Shown here: positions 1 through 12,947 of the stretch, piece after piece
Numbering within the stretch: position 1 is the stretch's first letter
How the letters are laid out: each line of letters starts with the position of its first letter
Assembly: GCA_963681505.1 (NCBI GenBank)
Contig: OY811991.1
Location: 1,494,574-1,558,573 of the forward strand
Reading direction: 5' to 3'
Origin: Eunapius fragilis
Lineage: Eukaryota > Porifera > Demospongiae > Spongillida > Spongillidae
Length of the DNA: 64,000 nt
Made by a program: the position numbers and the translations under genes
The notes under the pieces: generated by a model
Told to the model about the DNA's origin: nothing
Databases searched by the model: none
The model's input: only the letters and a program-made list of their open reading frames with translations

Positions 1-465
1 GGTGAATAAAGATTAACACTACGATGTTTTGGAGTATACCTGAGGGCAGGTCTTGTTTGTGTATATACCACTCAGGTGTTAAGGCAGCCTATCGATATTA
101 TTTCTGTCAAACTTGACTGATGAAGACTGGATGAATATATATCTACCTTGTAGCGCTATACGATTGTTCAGATTAGCAAAGGTCACTGATATGAACTACG
201 TCATAATGATGAAAATCTAAAAAATTAACCATCAACATCATGTAAACTTTAGGCTGAAATATGCAAGTTTAATTTCATTCCCCTGATCAGATATTGTGTT
301 AATATTTGTTAGGCAGCTAGGGCATGTATAAAAAATAATAAGGCTGTGTTATGATCAAAACAATTGGTACATTAGTTTAACATCGTTAGTACAGGTGTAA
401 ACCAGTACATGCATTTGTGTCATGACCGGTTGGTGAGTTGTACCATTTTCATCCTCTAGAGACCA
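1..465. other. AT-rich stretch upstream of the Piwi-like exons
   Basis: No coding region is recognised here. The stretch is AT-rich and ends in a pyrimidine tract with AG acceptors near 459 and 471 that could serve the first visible Piwi exon. The exon with the true start codon may lie here or outside the window, because the open frame of the next feature runs back to a stop at 457-459 without an ATG. Confidence 0.4.
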
Positions 466-4775
<4,310 letters not shown>

Positions 4776-4907
4776 TTACATACTCTTGTTTAACTGAATG
4801 ATGTATTGTTGTTGTTGCCATGGGACTTGACATGTTAATAAAAATAAATGGACCGTTGCTCCAAAAAGGGATACATAATATTCCTAGTAAGGAGTGGGAC
4901 TTGTGCA

Positions 4908-5509
4908 ATTGAAATGTATACATCATGGGTTTAAATTCAGGCCATTTTAACAACAGTCTGGTTTTCCAGTGCAAAAGCTAGAATATCATTTAGTAAGACA
5001 CATTATTTCCCGGCAATGATCGTAAATATTGAAATATGACCTTGGAAAAGGCATACCTATGGAGAAGCAGTGTACATAAAGATTGCTAACTAATATGGTG
5101 GAGGACACCATGTTCAATGATCCATTCATGCCAGAAAGGTGGTCTACTGGAGGTCACTTGACAAGACTTCTCACACATAGGTACTACTCACATTGTTTCC
5201 TTCAACACACTAGTCAAGAGCTTGCTGACAGCCTGAAAGTTGCTATGTTGAGAAATCATCTTATCGCAGATGTCGACGACTGTAACTTATAATTAGGCAG
5301 CCTACCTTTTAGTAGCAATACAATAATATGATGGACCAATACATGGGGATTAACTCTGCACTCTATCAATTTTTTTGGTTATGAAGTGCCCAAAGTAATT
5401 GTCCTTTTGGGTCTGAAATTTACAGGCCCTGTGTTAAATTACTGGATAGTAAAATGTCTTAGCTCCTTTTCGTGAAAAGTGCACCACCTATTGCCAACAA
5501 TAACAACAA
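4908..5509 (+). repeat. Left copy of a 602-bp direct repeat flanking the Gypsy element
   Basis: This block is repeated nearly base for base at 10338-10939, a constant offset of 5430 bp. It contains intron sequence and the start of a Piwi exon (5181-5247, reading YYSHCFLQHTSQELAD) that runs into foreign sequence after KVAM and stops. The Gypsy LTR begins at the very next base. One visible difference between the copies changes the exon's LADS to LADN. Confidence 0.92.
5181..5295 (+). pseudogene. Truncated Piwi exon, first copy
   Basis: The exon follows a CATAG acceptor and matches the first 22 codons of the intact exon at 11325-11478. It then diverges after KVAM into an unrelated tail with a TAA stop. 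It lacks the catalytic YRDGVGDGQ block, so it cannot supply PIWI function. The same truncated exon recurs at 10611 in the right repeat copy. Confidence 0.85.
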
Positions 5510-5806
5510 TGTAATGTCACGTAAATCTAGTCTGGGGACTTGTAGCTGACGTCAATAATTATGTTCTAAATATATATGCTTGGCGGGACAACTACTACTG
5601 CACAGCCGGTTTGAAAGACTGATCCGTGTTCCGGACCCCTTCGTAATAATAGCAAAACAATACTATTGGACGGATCCATCCAGAACACAACTTCTAAGAC
5701 TATTTAAACTGTGATTGTGTGTATCGATGTATGTACTGTGTGGGTATATTCTTGACTGAGTTAAGCCATCAAGTTCGGGTTGAACTAGAGAAACAAGGGT
5801 ATTACA
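5510..5806 (+). repeat. 5' LTR of the Gypsy element
   Basis: It starts TGTAATGTCACG and ends GGGTATTACA, with the terminal TG..CA typical of LTRs. It matches 10039-10335 with no difference found by eye. A TATA-like stretch (AAATATATATGC near 5568) and TATTTAAAC near 5700 are candidate promoter elements. Confidence 0.95.
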
Positions 5807-5807
5807 C

Positions 5808-5823
5808 TGGTAGCAGAGAATGG
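5808..5823 (+). other. Primer-binding site, initiator-Met tRNA type
   Basis: TGGTAGCAGAGAATGG begins two bases after the 5' LTR. It complements the 3' end of animal initiator methionine tRNA at 15 of 16 positions (from general knowledge of that tRNA). The gag start ATG at 5820 lies inside it. Confidence 0.8.
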
Positions 5824-6665
5824 AGCCTCAGCGACATATTAGCCTACCGAGTTGTTTTTCGCACGGGAACTTCGCCGACTGGTTGGAGCGCTTTGAGATT
5901 TGTGCGGCCGCGAACGCATGGCAGGAGGATACGATGGCCTTGAAACTTCCCACGCTGCGTGAAGGGGAAGCTCTTGTCGCGTGGTTGGGGATTTCTGCGG
6001 ATACAAGAACAAAATACGCTGCTACGAAGCAAGCCCTCACAAACGCGTTAAAGCCTACGGAGTTCTCAGCTTTCGCTGAATTTCAATCGCGCAAACTACG
6101 CCCTGGCGAGACGGTTCACATGTATCTACATCATCTCAAGCGACTCCTAGATGCAGCTATGCCGGAACTGGAAGAAGATAGCAAGAACAAAATACTGTTC
6201 CAGCAATTCTTAGCGGGTGTTCCTGAGGAATGCAGTCGCGTTTTGCGAACAAATCCTGACATCACGACCATCGATGCCGCAGTTACGAGAGCCAAGCTCC
6301 TCTTAACCGTATCAGTGGAGAAGTCCGCGTTGTCGGTTGCCGCAGTCACAGACACAGATACGTGTCCTGAAGTACGAGCCTTGCAAAACAGCGTCCAGTA
6401 TCTCACAGAGCAAATGTCAACCTTGATGGAGAAACTTCAAGAACACACATTTACTGCTGCCGTTCAGCCCCCGACTTCTGTTTCTGTCAGATGCTATAAT
6501 TGTAACCGCCCTGGACACCTATCGCGGAACTGCAGACAGCCAAGACGTCAGCCAGTGTGTTACAGCTGCAATCAACCTGGACATGTTGCAAGAGATTGTC
6601 AGCATCAGGGAAATGGACTGGGAATGACCACTTCAAGGGCCACAGGTCATTCTGCTCGTGTCTAG
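5820..6665 (+). CDS. gag: Gag polyprotein of the Gypsy element
   Basis: Gag forms the virus-like particle and packages element RNA. The 281-residue protein starts at the ATG overlapping the primer-binding site. Residues about 1-190 form the capsid-like region, with FADWLERFEICAAANAW and a retrotransposon-gag-type helical stretch around residues 60-120. Two CCHC zinc knuckles lie near residues 224-262 (CYNCNRPGHLSRNC and CYSCNQPGHVARDC). Its last 109 bases overlap pol, which is in the -1 frame. Length and order fit Ty3-type elements, and no internal stop is seen. Confidence 0.93.
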   Translation: MEPQRHISLPSCFSHGNFADWLERFEICAAANAWQEDTMALKLPTLREGEALVAWLGISADTRTKYAATKQALTNALKPTEFSAFAEFQSRKLRPGETVHMYLHHLKRLLDAAMPELEEDSKNKILFQQFLAGVPEECSRVLRTNPDITTIDAAVTRAKLLLTVSVEKSALSVAAVTDTDTCPEVRALQNSVQYLTEQMSTLMEKLQEHTFTAAVQPPTSVSVRCYNCNRPGHLSRNCRQPRRQPVCYSCNQPGHVARDCQHQGNGLGMTTSRATGHSARV

Positions 6666-9600
6666 GGGCCCAAGAATTTATCACTGCCGTTTCGAGTGAG
6701 CATGTACCCATCATTGAAGGAAAGCTGAATGCTAGCAATGTAAAAATTATGGTAGATTCAGGTTCATCCGTTTCCTTAGTAGACAAGGCGTACCTTCCTT
6801 CGGCGTGTTTAATCAGAAGAAGACAACAGTCGCTTCGTACAGCAGATGGACACGGGATGAGTATAGTTGGAATAGCCAGGCTTATGGTGCAATTGGGGTC
6901 TTATACAACTGAACACGAACTCCTGGTAGCTGAACACTTGTTAATGCCTGTTATTCTGGGAGTGGACTTCCTTTCTAAGCACGCTGTCACAGTGGTTTTT
7001 GATCAGAGCCTAGTATACATACGAATTGGAAAGGAAGTCATCCATACAGTTAGCAGGCAGGACAAGGCCAATATTTGCTATGCCGTTTCTACCAGGAGTA
7101 ATCCAGAGGAAAATGATGGGGTGGATGAATGTGCTGTACCAAGATTTGGTGAAACGCCATCATATGACATACCATCATGCCCAGCAGAACTGCAGGCCGT
7201 GGTTGACGAGTACAGGCAACTTTTTTCAACAGTTCCTGGTTTCACAGATCTTGCTCACCATACCATTCCTACAGCTAACAACCCTCCAGTCCCTGTTCCT
7301 CCGCGTCGCATACCAGCCCAGTACAGAGAGGAAATAGAATGTCAATTGCAGGAGATGCTAGATCGCAACATCATCAGAGTGAGCAGCAGTCCATGGCTAG
7401 CACCTGCAGTGTACGTGCCCAAGAAAAGTGGTGAACTTAGAATTTGCATTGACTACAGGGAGCTGAACAAGAGGACAATGAAAGATGCATATCCACTTCC
7501 ACTACCTGATGAAGTACAAGACAGGCTTGCGGGGGCCTCCATATTCTCAAAACTGGATCTGCAATCAGGTTACTGGCAGCTTCCAGTGCAAGAAGAAGAT
7601 CGTTTGAAGACAGCATTTTGTCCAGGCCCAGGCATGGGACTGTATGAGTTTTGTAGGATGCCCTTTGGTGTTACCGGTGGACCGAGTTCTTTTCAGCGGC
7701 TAATGGATAAAGTGCTTCATGGCCTTTCCTTTGTCACCAGCTACATAGACGATGTTCTAATTCACTCCAGTTCTATGGAACTTCACCAATCCCATCTACG
7801 TCTTGTGTTCAATCGCTTAGCGAAGGCAGGCCTGACATTGAGGGGTTCAAAGTGTAAAATTGGCCTTGACAAGGTGCAATACTTGGGTCATATCTTCTCC
7901 AAAAATGGTATGGCTCCAGATACAGACAAGATCGCTGTGGTGCAGAACTGGCCAACACCAACAGACGTCACAGAGGTTCGGCAGTTCCTGGGGTTGGCAT
8001 CATACTATCGACGATATGTGAAAAACTTTGCAGATATTGCAGCTCCTCTTCATCATCTCACACAAAAAGCAGTGGAGTTCAATTGGGAGGAGAACTGTCA
8101 GCGATCATTTCAGGTGCTGAAAGATGCATTGACTCAAGCGCCTGTCTTATGCTATCCCTGCTTCAAGAAGGGATTCACCCTACAGACAGATGCCAGTGCG
8201 GTGGGGATAGGAGCAGTGCTGGAGCAGGATGGCCACGTGATTGCTTATGCCAGCCGCAGTCTCACCTCACCTGAAAGACAGTACAGTTTCATCGAAAGGG
8301 AATGCCTGGCTGTTGTCTTTGCAGTCAAACACTTCAGGCACTACTTACTGGGACGACCATTCAGCCTACACACTGATCATCAGCCACTACAGTGGCTTTC
8401 TGCTCAGAAGATGGAGGGCAGGTTGTGCAGATGGGCTCTTGCTCTTCAAGAGTTTGATTTCGAGATCAAATACAGGCGAGGATCATCAAATGCCAATGCA
8501 GATGCTCTCTCCCGTGTACCTGCAATACAAGTAGAAACAAGTGAAATATGCTCTGCTACACTGATAACCCCAGAACTAACCACACGCAGGATCCAAGAAG
8601 AACAACAGAGGGACGCTGTACTGCAGCAAGTAATCCAACACCTTACATCACAGAACAGTACATCCAAGCCAAACTGGAAGCAGTTTCCACTAAAGCGTTA
8701 CTCTCAGCTACTGAAGCAGTTACATCTGGTTGATGGTGTCCTGTGTCGCAGATTTGTTCCAGGTCCATTAGAAGAAACTATCACTGTTCCGGTGATGCCC
8801 ACTTCACTTCAGGAAGTGGCCCTCCACAGCTGCCATGACATCATAAGTGCAGGTCATCAAGGCACTGAAAAGACCCTAGACAGATTGAAGCGGATGGCCT
8901 ATTGGGTTGGAATGGCAAAGGCAACAGAGCTGTACTGTCGGAGTTGTAATGTGTGTCAGCAATCGAAACTTCCAATGCCACTAGCAGTACCTATGACTAA
9001 TGTTCCAATAGGTCGACCTTGGCAAATGTTAGCTGTTGATGTTTTGGAAGTTCCAATGTCTGGTCATGGAAATCGATATCTGCTGGTACTCCAAGATTAT
9101 TTCACCAAGTGGGCTGAAGCAGTACCTATGCCTGACCAAACAGCGGAAAGGATAGCTCGAGCACTGATTGATATCTTCTCTCGCTTTGGCATCCCTGAGA
9201 TCCTTCACTCTGATCAAGGAAGGAATTTTGAGAGCACAATCTTGAAGAAAACCTGTGCAGCATTTGGCATTGTCAAGTCACGAACTACTTCATATCATCC
9301 ACAAGGAGATGGTATGGTGGAACGTCTTAACAGAACTCTGTTGCAGCTGTTAAGAGCCTATGTTCAACAGCAGTCTGATTGGGAATGCCAGCTTCCACTC
9401 CTGCTCTATGCCTATCGTACGGCTCGTCACACATCAACCCACCTGAGCCCGTTTTTACTGCTAATGGGAAGAGAACCTGTGCTTCCAATCATGCCATCAC
9501 TGGCGGGAGATGATGGGAAGGGTCACGATCCACACAGTTATGAACATACCCTGACAGTCAGATTGGCAGAGCTGAGGGACCTGGTGGAGTGCCATATCAC

Positions 9601-10003
9601 ACAGGAAGCACAACGGCAGAAAGCGTTCTATGACAGCACAACTAAAAGCAGAACCTTCAATGTTGGAGATGCTGTCTGGCTACATGTGCCAACAGCTGGC
9701 AAGCTGGATGCGAGATGGGAAGGAGGATGGACTGTGAAGGAGGTGCTGTCCCCAGTAAACGTTGCAGTTGAACACACCACGACAGCAAGGACTCGTGTGG
9801 TGCATGTTAACAGACTCCAGCAACGTATTGTTAGAGGAGAGGTTGAGGCACATGGTGAAGATCATGATCAACATGGTGTACCAGTAGCTGACTGGGAAGC
9901 ACCTCGCATCGAACACTTCATCCTTCCACCTCAACAAAAGCAGCAAGCTGAAGTCGGAAGGCGCTACCCTCAACGTGTTCGGCACCCAGTGTTGAGATAC
10001 TAA
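6557..10003 (+). CDS. pol: Pol polyprotein of the Gypsy element (PR-RT-RNaseH-IN)
   Basis: The open frame is listed from 6557, but the start residues there are not real; entry is expected by -1 frameshifting near 6608. In order, I see an aspartic protease motif MVDSGSSVSLV (residue about 65), reverse transcriptase with FSKLDLQSGYWQLPV and the catalytic YIDDVLIHS (about 390), RNase H beginning TLQTDASAVGIGAVLEQDG, and integrase with an HHCC zinc site (HQGTEKTL, CRSCNVCQQ). The integrase core shows the three acidic positions in AVDVLEVP, HSDQGRNFES and DGMVERLNRTL. RT followed directly by RNase H and then integrase is the Ty3/Gypsy order. The TAA stop is at 10001-10003. All catalytic residues checked are present, so the enzyme looks functional. 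Confidence 0.95.
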   Translation: MLQLQSTWTCCKRLSASGKWTGNDHFKGHRSFCSCLGAQEFITAVSSEHVPIIEGKLNASNVKIMVDSGSSVSLVDKAYLPSACLIRRRQQSLRTADGHGMSIVGIARLMVQLGSYTTEHELLVAEHLLMPVILGVDFLSKHAVTVVFDQSLVYIRIGKEVIHTVSRQDKANICYAVSTRSNPEENDGVDECAVPRFGETPSYDIPSCPAELQAVVDEYRQLFSTVPGFTDLAHHTIPTANNPPVPVPPRRIPAQYREEIECQLQEMLDRNIIRVSSSPWLAPAVYVPKKSGELRICIDYRELNKRTMKDAYPLPLPDEVQDRLAGASIFSKLDLQSGYWQLPVQEEDRLKTAFCPGPGMGLYEFCRMPFGVTGGPSSFQRLMDKVLHGLSFVTSYIDDVLIHSSSMELHQSHLRLVFNRLAKAGLTLRGSKCKIGLDKVQYLGHIFSKNGMAPDTDKIAVVQNWPTPTDVTEVRQFLGLASYYRRYVKNFADIAAPLHHLTQKAVEFNWEENCQRSFQVLKDALTQAPVLCYPCFKKGFTLQTDASAVGIGAVLEQDGHVIAYASRSLTSPERQYSFIERECLAVVFAVKHFRHYLLGRPFSLHTDHQPLQWLSAQKMEGRLCRWALALQEFDFEIKYRRGSSNANADALSRVPAIQVETSEICSATLITPELTTRRIQEEQQRDAVLQQVIQHLTSQNSTSKPNWKQFPLKRYSQLLKQLHLVDGVLCRRFVPGPLEETITVPVMPTSLQEVALHSCHDIISAGHQGTEKTLDRLKRMAYWVGMAKATELYCRSCNVCQQSKLPMPLAVPMTNVPIGRPWQMLAVDVLEVPMSGHGNRYLLVLQDYFTKWAEAVPMPDQTAERIARALIDIFSRFGIPEILHSDQGRNFESTILKKTCAAFGIVKSRTTSYHPQGDGMVERLNRTLLQLLRAYVQQQSDWECQLPLLLYAYRTARHTSTHLSPFLLLMGREPVLPIMPSLAGDDGKGHDPHSYEHTLTVRLAELRDLVECHITQEAQRQKAFYDSTTKSRTFNVGDAVWLHVPTAGKLDARWEGGWTVKEVLSPVNVAVEHTTTARTRVVHVNRLQQRIVRGEVEAHGEDHDQHGVPVADWEAPRIEHFILPPQQKQQAEVGRRYPQRVRHPVLRY
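6608..6614 (+). promoter_or_regulatory. Candidate -1 ribosomal frameshift heptamer
   Basis: GGGAAAT in the gag frame reads G GGA AAT, which fits the X XXY YYZ slippery pattern. It lies inside the gag/pol overlap, and a -1 slip leads straight into the pol frame. No downstream pseudoknot was worked out. Confidence 0.6.
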
Positions 10004-10015
10004 GCTTAGGGTCAA

Positions 10016-10038
10016 GCTTAAAAAGATGGTGGGACGAA
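10016..10038 (+). other. Polypurine tract region before the 3' LTR
   Basis: The sequence just upstream of the 3' LTR is purine-rich (AAAAAGATGGTGGGACGAA) and is the expected position for plus-strand priming. The exact edges are uncertain. Confidence 0.6.
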
Positions 10039-10335
10039 TGTAATGTCACGTAAATCTAGTCTGGGGACTTGTAGCTGACGTCAATAATTATGTTCTAAAT
10101 ATATATGCTTGGCGGGACAACTACTACTGCACAGCCGGTTTGAAAGACTGATCCGTGTTCCGGACCCCTTCGTAATAATAGCAAAACAATACTATTGGAC
10201 GGATCCATCCAGAACACAACTTCTAAGACTATTTAAACTGTGATTGTGTGTATCGATGTATGTACTGTGTGGGTATATTCTTGACTGAGTTAAGCCATCA
10301 AGTTCGGGTTGAACTAGAGAAACAAGGGTATTACA
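10039..10335 (+). repeat. 3' LTR of the Gypsy element
   Basis: This is a 297-bp copy of 5510-5806 starting TGTAATG and ending TATTACA. No difference from the 5' LTR was found by eye. Confidence 0.95.
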
Positions 10336-10337
10336 TT

Positions 10338-10939
10338 ATTGAAATGTATACATCATGGGTTTAAATTCAGGCCATTTTAACAACAGTCTGGTTTTCCAGT
10401 GCAAAAGCTAGAATATCATTTAGTAAGACACATTATTTCCCGGCAATGATCGTAAATATTGAAATATGACCTTGGAAAAGGCATACCTATGGAGAAGCAG
10501 TGTACATAAAGATTGCTAACTAATATGGTGGAGGACACCATGTTCAATGATCCATTCATGCCAGAAAGGTGGTCTACTGGAGGTCACTTGACAAGACTTC
10601 TCACACATAGGTACTACTCACATTGTTTCCTTCAACACACTAGTCAAGAGCTTGCTGACAACCTGAAAGTTGCTATGTTGAGAAATCATCTTATCGCAGA
10701 TGTCGACGACTGTAACTTATAATTAGGCAGCCTACCTTTTAGTAGCAATACAATAATATGATGGACCAATACATGGGGATTAACTCTGCACTCTATCAAT
10801 TTTTTTGGTTATGAAGTGCCCAAAGTAATTGTCCTTTTGGGTCTGAAATTTACAGGCCCTGTGTTAAATTACTGGATAGTAAAATGTCTTAGCTCCTTTT
10901 CGTGAAAAGTGCACCACCTATTGCCAACAATAACAACAA
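10338..10939 (+). repeat. Right copy of the 602-bp direct repeat
   Basis: It matches 4908-5509 almost exactly, begins three bases after the 3' LTR, and continues into an AAC trinucleotide run (10931-10951). It carries the same truncated Piwi exon at 10611-10677. Confidence 0.92.
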
Positions 10940-11031
10940 CAACAACAACAAACCATAAGCAGCATATCAATGGTGCAGTAGTTCCATAAATCATTGCTAA
11001 CTACGATGGAGGACACCATGTCATCTCATCT

Positions 11032-11265
11032 CACTGCGAGCAGACTATGGTTATACAAACAATAACTGCGTGTATAAATTGGGTATAAACGCACACAACT
11101 CTATAACAAACACAACATAATCCAATTATTTGCGTTTATACCGATGTTACAACTTTAGTTTAAATGCCCATAAACCAAAGTTATACAATTGTGTGCCTTT
11201 ATTCCAAAGTTATACATTAGTTATATCCGCAGTTATAGTTTGTATAACCATAGTTGCTCGCAGTG
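11032..11265. mobile_element. CACTG-ended inverted-repeat MITE
   Basis: The element begins CACTGCGAGCA and ends with the reverse complement TGCTCGCAGTG. Inner inverted repeats include CTATGGTTATACAAAC. TCT flanks both ends, a possible 3-bp target duplication, as in CACTA-type elements. It has no coding capacity and lies in the intron just before Piwi exon 11325-11478. Confidence 0.75.
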
Positions 11266-11324
11266 TCTAATAATGTATGGAAGGTGGCATAATTGATAAG
11301 AGTTGTGTGCTCTACTTCTCACAG

Positions 11325-12243
11325 GTACTACTCACAGTGTTTCCTTCAATACACTGGTCAAGAGCGTGCTGACAACCTGAAAGTTGCTATGTCAAAGGCG
11401 CTCAAAAAGTACCACCAGGTCAACCAGTTGCTTCCTGACAGGATCATTGTGTACAGAGATGGTGTTGGTGATGGACAGGTGTGTGTGTGTGTGTGTGTGC
11501 GTGTGCATGCGTGTGTGCGTGTGTGTGTGTGTGCGTGTGTGTGTGTGTGTGCGTGTGTGTGTGTGTGTGTGAATCCTGGGGTTATGCTCATCTTCATATG
11601 TAGCTGGCTATGGTGGTGGACTATGAAGTACATCAGATGATGGATTCCTTCAAGCAGTTTACGTCTGGCAGCTATGCGTAAGGGGTGTGGCAATGGTTTT
11701 TAACCTACCTCAGCCTTCTTTGTCACTTAGGCCCAAGTTTTCAGTGATTGTGGTGACAAAGCGCATCATTACCAGGATATTCCTCAATCAGAGGGGACAG
11801 ATCAATAATCCTCCTCCAGGCACTGTGGTTGATACTGAGAGCACTAAACCACAGTGGTGAGCTGGGGGGTTAAACTAACTATTTGTTGCGAAGTTTATTA
11901 CAATTCCACACTACAGGTATGACTTTTTTATTGTGTCACAGTCAGTCCATTGAGGATCAGTTGCCCCCACACACTTCAACATCATATATGATCCCTCGAG
12001 GCTCAAACCTGACCACATGCAGAGGCTGACATACAAGATGTGTGTCATCTTTACTACAACTGGCAGGTACGTTAGAGGGGGAAGGGTGAGGGCCTTGAGT
12101 GAGCTGTGCCAACTGTTCCATCTTCAGGGAATGTGCATGTACCTGCTCCCTGCCAATATGCCCACAAGTTGGCTTACCTGGTTGGAGAATCTATCCACAG
12201 GGAGCCTGATGAAGACCTGGCAGACAGGCTGTACTTCCTGTAA
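11325..12243 (+). pseudogene. Piwi-family Argonaute, 3' half (PIWI domain C-terminus); broken
   Basis: Five exons are visible: 11325-11478 (YYSQCFLQYTGQ to the catalytic YRDGVGDGQ), 11604-11677, 11731-11856 (PPPGTVVD), 11917-12066 and 12128-12243, ending ADRLYFL and TAA, the normal Piwi C-terminus. The catalytic His block [11 protein letters not shown] is in the last exon. Compared with the inverted copy at 28.5-29.5 kb, the first three exons have identical lengths. Exon four has an in-frame TGA (within the SVRQGSV block) and a 2-nt GT insertion, and exon five lacks one base. This half is therefore dead even if the Gypsy insertion were spliced around. Confidence 0.9.
11479..11571 (+). repeat. 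GT/GC dinucleotide microsatellite
   Basis: The tract directly follows the splice donor of Piwi exon 11325-11478. An equivalent CA run (29257-29330) follows the same exon in the inverted copy, so it predates the duplication. Confidence 0.9.
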
Positions 12244-12942
12244 TCTATTGACTAACCCTAACTGGATGAAGTATGATTGGTGAATATTATGGTGGACACT
12301 TATCATACTAGACAGGTTACCCTCACTGAAGCAGGCATCATTTAACCTCCATCACCAAGGCACATCATTTTAATCCCCGGCTGCACCCTCCTGGTGATGG
12401 CATCATTTAATCACTGCACACCCTTAGGCATCATTTATCTTCATCACCTCACTGGTATAGGCTTCATTTATCTAATGTGTTATGCATCCTTATTGCATTA
12501 TTATGGATGTGTACAACTTGTGATTTACATGTGCAATGTTTGATATGCCGAATTAATACCATATGAATGGAGTGTTCAGGAGAATCTGCACATGCAGAAT
12601 GGGCGTGACCATCGTATGAGGCTTCGGATCTTATGGTGACAGCAAGTTGGGGGTACAATTATGTAATGTCATTGATTATCTTACAAATGGCATTCACCCT
12701 ACAAGCCAACCCATTGGACGGCTACGATGCTGCCTGTCCTTTTCTCTCCTCCGCTCATCCGTCCAATGCATCCAAGGGGCATGTACGTACCCTGTGGTGT
12801 AGACGTAGTGCACATTGGATCTAGGTTCACTCTGGCCTAGAAGTTAATCAGAATTTGCTGATGATAAATATCATTAAAATCCTTATAGAAGAGGTGTATA
12901 TTATAAATTGTGGACCTTTAAACCCATTAATAATCGAAACAA
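12244..12942. other. Piwi 3' flank and spacer without recognised genes
   Basis: Roughly 12250-12660 is shared, in inverted form and diverged, with 28080-28545 beyond the end of the second Piwi copy, so the duplicated segment includes the 3' flank. Short degenerate repeats around CATCATTTAA and CACCTCACTGG are seen at 12330-12470. Nothing recognised lies between 12660 and the hAT element. Confidence 0.6.
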
Positions 12943-12947
12943 CATGG

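Larger units (their letters stand above)
5510..10335 (+). mobile_element. Full-length Gypsy (Ty3-type) LTR retrotransposon
   Basis: The element is 4826 bp with two 297-bp LTRs that look identical by eye, a tRNA primer-binding site, gag with zinc knuckles, and pol in the order protease, reverse transcriptase, RNase H, integrase, followed by a purine-rich tract. Gag and pol are both open. Identical LTRs and open frames suggest recent insertion. It lies inside the Piwi-like gene in the same orientation. No short 4-6 bp target duplication is seen at the LTR edges (aacaa on the left, ttatt on the right); a 602-bp direct repeat flanks it instead. Confidence 0.95.

Noticed and set aside
10956..11010. 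Further Piwi exon after the AAC run
   Set aside because: The ATGGAGGACACCATG stretch resembles sequence at 5097 but has no acceptor or conserved Piwi residues; it is repeated intron.
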